From assembly GCA_900208305.1 (NCBI GenBank), contig OAPG01000023.1, positions 1 to 64,000 on the forward strand: a DNA stretch of 64,000 nt. The letters run 5' to 3'. Position numbers and translations under genes: made by a program. This DNA comes from Melanopsichium pennsylvanicum. Its lineage: Eukaryota; Basidiomycota; Ustilaginomycetes; Ustilaginales. Positions within the stretch are counted from its first letter, which is position 1; each line of letters starts with the position of its first letter. Under the pieces are notes generated by a model. The model saw nothing but the letters and a program-made list of their open reading frames with translations, ran no database searches and was not told where the DNA came from. This document shows, in pieces, positions 59,103-64,000 of this stretch.

Positions 59103-62100
59103 TTACTTTGCGGCATCGAAGAAAGCAACCCTTTCCATCAACGTAGCCCTGTGACCAACAGGCTTAAGCTTGGGCAGCCCACTAAAAGCGGTACTCGTCG
59201 GCGCAGCTTTCTCGGCTTGATCGAGAGAGTAATTTGGGGTTTTGCTGATCTCGCCGCCCTGCTGTCTAACTTGAATGACGGTGTTCTTGCTCAAATCACC
59301 GGCACGTGCACCAGTGTCTGCAGCGGCGGACGGAGCGGGGAGGGTGAAACGCTTCCTCTCGACCAATCCTAACTTTGCACTGGCGGTAAAACTGTTGTTA
59401 GCGCTGGATGAAGAGGTGGAGGAGCCGGTCGAGCCGCCATTAGAGGCGAACTTGTGTGCGAAGAGCTTGTTTGGCGAAATTCGTCCCGATTGAGCTGCTG
59501 TGGGTGAGTTTGTGCCGCCAAAGTGCTTCTTGACCGGGCTGCTTAGTGTCGACTTTGGTTCATCGCCAAGGTATCCGAGCTTGGCGCTGATTTCTGAGAC
59601 ATCCTTTGCGTGAGTCTCGATAGCGAAGGGTGTAAGTGGCTCGGCAACAGATTTGCTAGAAGTGGAACTCGAATTGGAAGCATTCTTGATAACTGATACG
59701 TGGTGCAACTCCCTCAACGTGCCTTCGGAGATCTTCTCTTCGTGAGAGATAGCAGAAGCCGCATCGATAGCAGCGAGTGCAGCAGCAATGTCATTTGATA
59801 CGCTCTCGTCTCCAACTTGCTCATCCTCCTCTTCTTCCATCCTCTCTTTTTCAACCGACACGGGCAGGGATGCGGCAGCGGATGTGAAGCTTGGACTTCT
59901 AGATCTGACCGACTCTTTGCCGTCCACGAGAGCCTTCAATCGATCCTCAACTGAAACATCACGCTTCATGCCTTCGCTGGGGGCAGGCGACGAAGAACTT
60001 TGGGTCTCTTGAGTTTGGAGAGGTTGGCCTAGAACAGAAGTAAACCGAGGTCTACTGTTGGGACTTACGCTTCGATCGCGCTGGGTTTGCTCCTTTGCGG
60101 ATTCAGAGGCAAAGCCGAAGTTTGATTTTGTGGGCGAAAATTTGCCTTCGTCCTTGGAAAGCGCAGGTTTGGCGTTTGCTGGGAGGGCAAGGTTTGTATC
60201 CCTTGGAATGGCACTCTCGAACGTCGAGCTGCTGACATTGGTGTCCCTGAGTTTTATCCCCGAATGCACTTCAGCCTGTGTTTGCTCCCCATTCTGCTTC
60301 TGCTGGACGGCGAAGGTCGGCACTGGCTGGACAGTAGCACTGGGAGTAATCGCAGCAATACTGCCAAAGCTACTGACGCTCATGCTATTGCCAACTCCAT
60401 TCCCGACTCCCCTCGCCAGCACCGAAACCAGCTCCCTGCTCTCCCTAATCTCATCGGTCGCCGCCTTCAACTGCCCGACCTCGTGCTTCATCACACTGGT
60501 CATCTGTTGCACCCACCTATCCATCTCAGCACTATGGGAGGAAGAAACGGAGGCAGTGCGAGCACAAGGGTTAGCGGAAAGCATGGCATCTCGTTCAATG
60601 TCGAGGAGACGCGTTTCGAGAGAGCGAATCAGGGGGACAGAGTACCTCTCGAATCGATAGAAGCGGATCATCATTTCTTGAAGTGCCAATGGCAGGGGGA
60701 GGTCTAACGGAAGCGGTCCCGTGCCTGGTGCAAGCGTATTGCCGCGCCTTTGTGGCGGTGCATTTGCCGTTTGAGGTGTTGGGTTTGTGGGAGTTGTGGC
60801 GGCGAGAACACCTTTTGCCGGCTCTCGCGTTATCTGGTGAGCGCCACTTGGGAACCTTTGGTGATGAGCATGGAGCTGTGACTCGGCCTTGTTCTTCGGA
60901 GGCGTGGGCGAACCATTGATCTGGGCGTTAGCAGCAACCTTCTGCTTGGGATTGGCATTCGCTATCGTTTGCTGACTCGCAACAACCCCCTTGCGCTGTG
61001 CTTCGATCTGCTCCCTCGCCAGCTGCTTTGATCGTGTCTCTGCAATGATTTTTTGGGCTGGAGTCATTGACTCTAGCGGGAACTCTTCTTTCGGTTCTCC
61101 TCCCATCCTCGAAAGATAAGCAGGGACAGGCTTTCTGTCAGGCGGAGACTCCTTTCTGCCTAGCTCGAACTCCAGCGCAGCATCCAATCCGTCAGCCGTG
61201 TCGCTGTCCACAACCTGCTTTGGCCTAAATTCTCGATCCTGGTTGGGGTCGAAACCGCGTGTGGGAGTTACAGGAGCCATCATCTGATGGTTCCGCTCTT
61301 CGTCGACAATGAGCCGAGCTTGGCGCATCGATGCCAGCTTCTGAGCATAGGCTGCTTGGTCTTCTGCATCTCTTCCACCATGATAGGGGGGATAGGGATC
61401 GGCCGAGTAGTTGGGCTCCTTTTCGTCGCCGCGCGGGGAGCGGCCGAAAACCCCTTTGAACCACTTGCCCGCAGCCCCGCCGTGAGGGGAGCAGCTGCGA
61501 GGGACGCTGTCGTCATGATTTCTCTCCTGTTGGTCAGCGGCAGCTTGACGGCGAATCAGTGTAGAGAGGAATCCAGAAGAGTTTGGAGAGCCAGATGCAC
61601 GAGTGGGGGGGACGGAGCCAAAATTGGCGCGTAAGTGGTCAGTCTCGTGATCTCCATCGAAGCACAATGGAGACTGCGATGAGCGGACGTAGGGAATGTC
61701 TACAGGCGAAGGGAGACCATCTAGCGGTGCAGCGACGCCCATGTTGGGAACTTGGGCCAGTTCGCTGTTCTTGCGAGAGCGGTTGCCCGCAACGCCGGAA
61801 GAGAGCCGGCGGGAACGGGCGGGAGGCTCGTCCACGCTTTCGTATTGCATAGATGGTTGCTGTGGCGTAAAGAGCGGGAAGCCGCGAGCGTCGGTACTGC
61901 GATTACGAGGATCGCCAGGAGGAACATGGTAGTGAGGTCCGGAAGGCGAGGAAGCGCCGCCGGGATATTGGCGTGGGCCAGAAAGACCGATAGATCGAGC
62001 AACGGCAGCGGGACTTACACCTCTTTGCTGTTGGTGGAAGTGGTGTTGGTGGTGAGATTGTTGATCCTGCTGCTGTTGAACGAGGCTCTTGGGTCCCGCA

Positions 62101-62921
62101 GTAATCGTCGCAATGGGCTTCTTGACACCATTGCTGTGTCCTGACACTGCCGAATGGTTCGAGCCTGACCTTTGCTGGTCGGAATGACCATTGTTCGACC
62201 CAGCACTGCTCGAAATTGATTTTCTGGGCGACCTGCCTCTCTCCTTGGAAGCACCCCTGTTAAAGTCTCCAGCCTTCATACTACCGGATGGACTTGAAGG
62301 GCGAAAGTATGGAGAAAGCTGGCCTGCAGCAACGGATGATTCTGGCTTGCCATCGTTGGACGATCTTGCCGTGCCGTATCCGACACCTCCGCCGGGACCA
62401 CCTGCAGGAACACTGAGAGATGCTGTGCCGAGAGGCTTGCTCTTGGATCTCGTGTATTGTAATTGTTGCTGAGTTTGCATGTCGTCATCGGAATCTTCCA
62501 GAGTCATCCTCCTCACGCCACCTGGAGAGGGGCTCTGTTGGCGCTGATCATTGCCAAAGAAGCTGCGTGGAGAATGAGTCTCGGAAGGAGAGGTAGGGAG
62601 CGAGACCCCGCCAGGGTTGCGAATGACACTGCGAACGACAAAGCTGTTGTTAGAGCCGCTGGGGCTGATGTCAGCATGGGAGTTTGCTGACGACTTGCGC
62701 GAGCGAGTGGCGTTGAAGCTCGTGTCGAGGGCAAGGTTTGGTGCGTGACCTTGCGTGTTAGGAGAGGAGGAACGAGAGCGGTTGAAGGGCCAAAATTTGC
62801 TTCGATTAGGGGAGGCAGGCGGATTAGAATGGTTATTTTGTGGCTGGAAGTTGGACATGGTGAGGTATGAGGAGGTGTGGGGGTCAGGGATAAAGCTGTA
62901 ATGTTGATTGTTGGAGGCCAT
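59103..62921 (-). CDS. Large Ser/Pro/Gln-rich protein of unknown function
   Basis: 1272 residues, single exon, ATG at 62921. Mostly low complexity, with many SP and RS dipeptides (for example SPNRSKFWPFNRSRSSSPN near the start). The only segment that looks folded is at about residues 740-850: LPLDLPLPLALQEMMIRFYRFERYSVPLIRSLETRLLDIERDAML, then EMDRWVQQMTSVMKHEVGQLKAATDEIRESRELV, which reads as two amphipathic or coiled-coil helices. A short motif AAPTSTAFSGLPKLKPVGHRATLMERVAFFDAAK closes the protein. I do not recognise the family. Abundant SP sites suggest a phosphorylated scaffold, perhaps cortical or cytoskeletal, but this is a guess. Confidence 0.85.
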   Translation of the reverse strand: MASNNQHYSFIPDPHTSSYLTMSNFQPQNNHSNPPASPNRSKFWPFNRSRSSSPNTQGHAPNLALDTSFNATRSRKSSANSHADISPSGSNNSFVVRSVIRNPGGVSLPTSPSETHSPRSFFGNDQRQQSPSPGGVRRMTLEDSDDDMQTQQQLQYTRSKSKPLGTASLSVPAGGPGGGVGYGTARSSNDGKPESSVAAGQLSPYFRPSSPSGSMKAGDFNRGASKERGRSPRKSISSSAGSNNGHSDQQRSGSNHSAVSGHSNGVKKPIATITAGPKSLVQQQQDQQSHHQHHFHQQQRGVSPAAVARSIGLSGPRQYPGGASSPSGPHYHVPPGDPRNRSTDARGFPLFTPQQPSMQYESVDEPPARSRRLSSGVAGNRSRKNSELAQVPNMGVAAPLDGLPSPVDIPYVRSSQSPLCFDGDHETDHLRANFGSVPPTRASGSPNSSGFLSTLIRRQAAADQQERNHDDSVPRSCSPHGGAAGKWFKGVFGRSPRGDEKEPNYSADPYPPYHGGRDAEDQAAYAQKLASMRQARLIVDEERNHQMMAPVTPTRGFDPNQDREFRPKQVVDSDTADGLDAALEFELGRKESPPDRKPVPAYLSRMGGEPKEEFPLESMTPAQKIIAETRSKQLAREQIEAQRKGVVASQQTIANANPKQKVAANAQINGSPTPPKNKAESQLHAHHQRFPSGAHQITREPAKGVLAATTPTNPTPQTANAPPQRRGNTLAPGTGPLPLDLPLPLALQEMMIRFYRFERYSVPLIRSLETRLLDIERDAMLSANPCARTASVSSSHSAEMDRWVQQMTSVMKHEVGQLKAATDEIRESRELVSVLARGVGNGVGNSMSVSSFGSIAAITPSATVQPVPTFAVQQKQNGEQTQAEVHSGIKLRDTNVSSSTFESAIPRDTNLALPANAKPALSKDEGKFSPTKSNFGFASESAKEQTQRDRSVSPNSRPRFTSVLGQPLQTQETQSSSSPAPSEGMKRDVSVEDRLKALVDGKESVRSRSPSFTSAAASLPVSVEKERMEEEEDEQVGDESVSNDIAAALAAIDAASAISHEEKISEGTLRELHHVSVIKNASNSSSTSSKSVAEPLTPFAIETHAKDVSEISAKLGYLGDEPKSTLSSPVKKHFGGTNSPTAAQSGRISPNKLFAHKFASNGGSTGSSTSSSSANNSFTASAKLGLVERKRFTLPAPSAAADTGARAGDLSKNTVIQVRQQGGEISKTPNYSLDQAEKAAPTSTAFSGLPKLKPVGHRATLMERVAFFDAAK

Positions 62922-63903
62922 ATCTAGGGCAAGTCTTGCTCACCACTGGTGCGAGTGATGTCGAGCTTGATCGATCGAAATCCGGGATAAGAATGAGGGA
63001 TTTATAAAACAGCAACGAAAAAGAGTGGTTATATTGACGCCGCACTCAATCGCATTAGAGTGATTGATGGTAGAGAAGAAAAAGGATAGAGTAAAGAGTA
63101 AAGTGAAAGAAATGATTTTGAGTGAGCGAAGAGGGGAGCCAAAAGAGCAAAGTACTATCGTAGCGAGATGAAGCTCGAAGACACGAAAAGTGGAAGTTGA
63201 AGGGGTCGAGCGGGGCTGTCTAAATATGCACAGAGGCTAACTTAACGCGGGCGCACATTACTGTACTAACGCTGTTGCAGCAGGCTGCATCAATTCTATA
63301 CTGTACATTTACTGTACTTTTTCCATAGCCCCTAAACGTTTCTTTGATCGCTATCTGTTCGATGATCTGGTCTGAACTTTTGACTCTTGTTGCTATTTTC
63401 ACATTGACAAGCTTTAGGTGCTCAGGTTGAACAAATGCAAGAATGGCACAGCGCAAAAAGGGGCGACTTTGCGGAGTTTGACACCTGCAAACTGATTTTG
63501 GTTGCACAAGAAAAGGGGCTGGAAAGTGTCACATTATTTAGGGGCTCTATCGGCAAAACTTGAAAGACGCCTGAACCTTTGTTACACGCCACGACACCGT
63601 CACGTGCCTCTCTTTCAAACAATTTAAATTTTTTTTCTTCCTTGAGCTTAACATTTTGATTAAAATTCCACTTTTGACCGCGTGCCTCGCTTGCCTCGCT
63701 TGCCTCAGTCAACGCCGTGGATTTTCGTCGACCGAACTGTCAAACCTTCATAACGTAATAATGTGGCCACGCTTATGTTTGTCAATCGAGGCTCATGCTC
63801 ATGATCTTTTCCTCCTTTTCCCTTCTCATTTCCTACCTTCCAGCGTCTTTCCGCACAAAGAGATTCTTCAGTGAAAGGCTCGACGCAAAGTTGTCAAGCT
63901 AAG
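62922..63903. other. Divergent intergenic region
   Basis: Upstream of the large low-complexity gene (leftward) and the partial gene (rightward). AT-rich, with a tandem TTGCCTCGC duplication near 63691. No other feature. Confidence 0.5.
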
Positions 63904-64000
63904 ATGGTGGAAGGTAGAATTGCCTCAACCCTGACACTACAGAATGTACGACTGCTTCCAGAGGCCTACTCGGCACTGAACAACATCACAGTGCCGCAAG
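63904..64000 (+). CDS. Start of a gene cut by the window edge
   Basis: ATG at 63904 in good context (aag-ATG-g) opens a frame that stays open for 32 codons to the last base (MVEGRIASTLTLQNVRLLPE, then AYSALNNITVPQ). Too short to assign. Its position, about 1 kb from the divergent neighbour, and its protein-like composition support a real 5' end. Confidence 0.45.
   Translation, partial: MVEGRIASTLTLQNVRLLPEAYSALNNITVPQ

Overview
This window is the left end of a fungal chromosome. It opens with about 126 bases of telomere repeat in C-rich orientation (CCCTAA units), followed by roughly 1.5 kb of gene-free subtelomere. The remaining 62 kb carries ordinary protein-coding genes. The genes are dense, the untranslated spacers short, and the introns few and mostly 55-170 bases with GT-AG ends. 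The protein families (Msh4, Sqt1/AAMP, Mdm35, ACOT9-type thioesterase, Sng1, arrestin-related adaptor) and the Ser/Ala/Gln-rich linkers fit a basidiomycete, most likely a smut or smut-related yeast (Ustilaginales). That placement is inferred from family style, not from a search.

Layout, left to right: telomere and subtelomere (1-1614); RNR2, small subunit of ribonucleotide reductase (minus); an alpha/beta hydrolase (plus); a secreted, probably GPI-anchored class II aldolase-like protein (minus); an Sng1/DUF3533 membrane protein (minus); an AAAP amino-acid transporter (minus); a short-chain NAD(P)-dependent reductase (plus); a double-RING protein (minus); a single-pass membrane protein and a GILT-type thiol reductase-like protein (minus, possibly one gene); a mitochondrial acyl-CoA thioesterase (plus); the autophagy kinase ATG1 (minus); SQT1 (plus); the meiotic MutS homologue MSH4 (plus, 14 exons); SNU13 (minus); a small mitochondrial protein of unknown function (plus); an arrestin-related adaptor with PPxY motifs (minus); MDM35 (minus); nicotinamide riboside kinase (plus); eIF4E (plus); SAR1 (minus, five exons including 24- and 19-base ones); TAF8 (minus); a Cdc25/Acr2-like rhodanese (plus); an enoyl-CoA hydratase-family protein (minus); a 1272-residue low-complexity protein (minus); and the first codons of a gene running off the right edge (plus).

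The gene set is a housekeeping mixture (DNA precursor synthesis, meiosis, autophagy, ribosome assembly, splicing, translation, secretion, transcription, NAD and lipid metabolism) with no sign of a metabolic cluster, CRISPR array, operon or intact mobile element. I found no convincing rRNA or tRNA gene by eye. Points most worth a second look: an essential S-phase gene within about 1.5 kb of the telomere repeats; a probable GC-AG intron in MSH4; an 89-residue spacer between the two CX9C motifs of MDM35; a GILT-like protein lacking one cysteine of the CXXC centre and possibly fused to a membrane-anchored tail; a GPI-anchored aldolase-fold protein with altered metal-site positions; a decayed coding relic of unknown family at 57.7-58.7 kb; and an interstitial telomere motif inside a GT/AC palindrome at 47.9 kb. 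No clearly new multi-gene system is visible.
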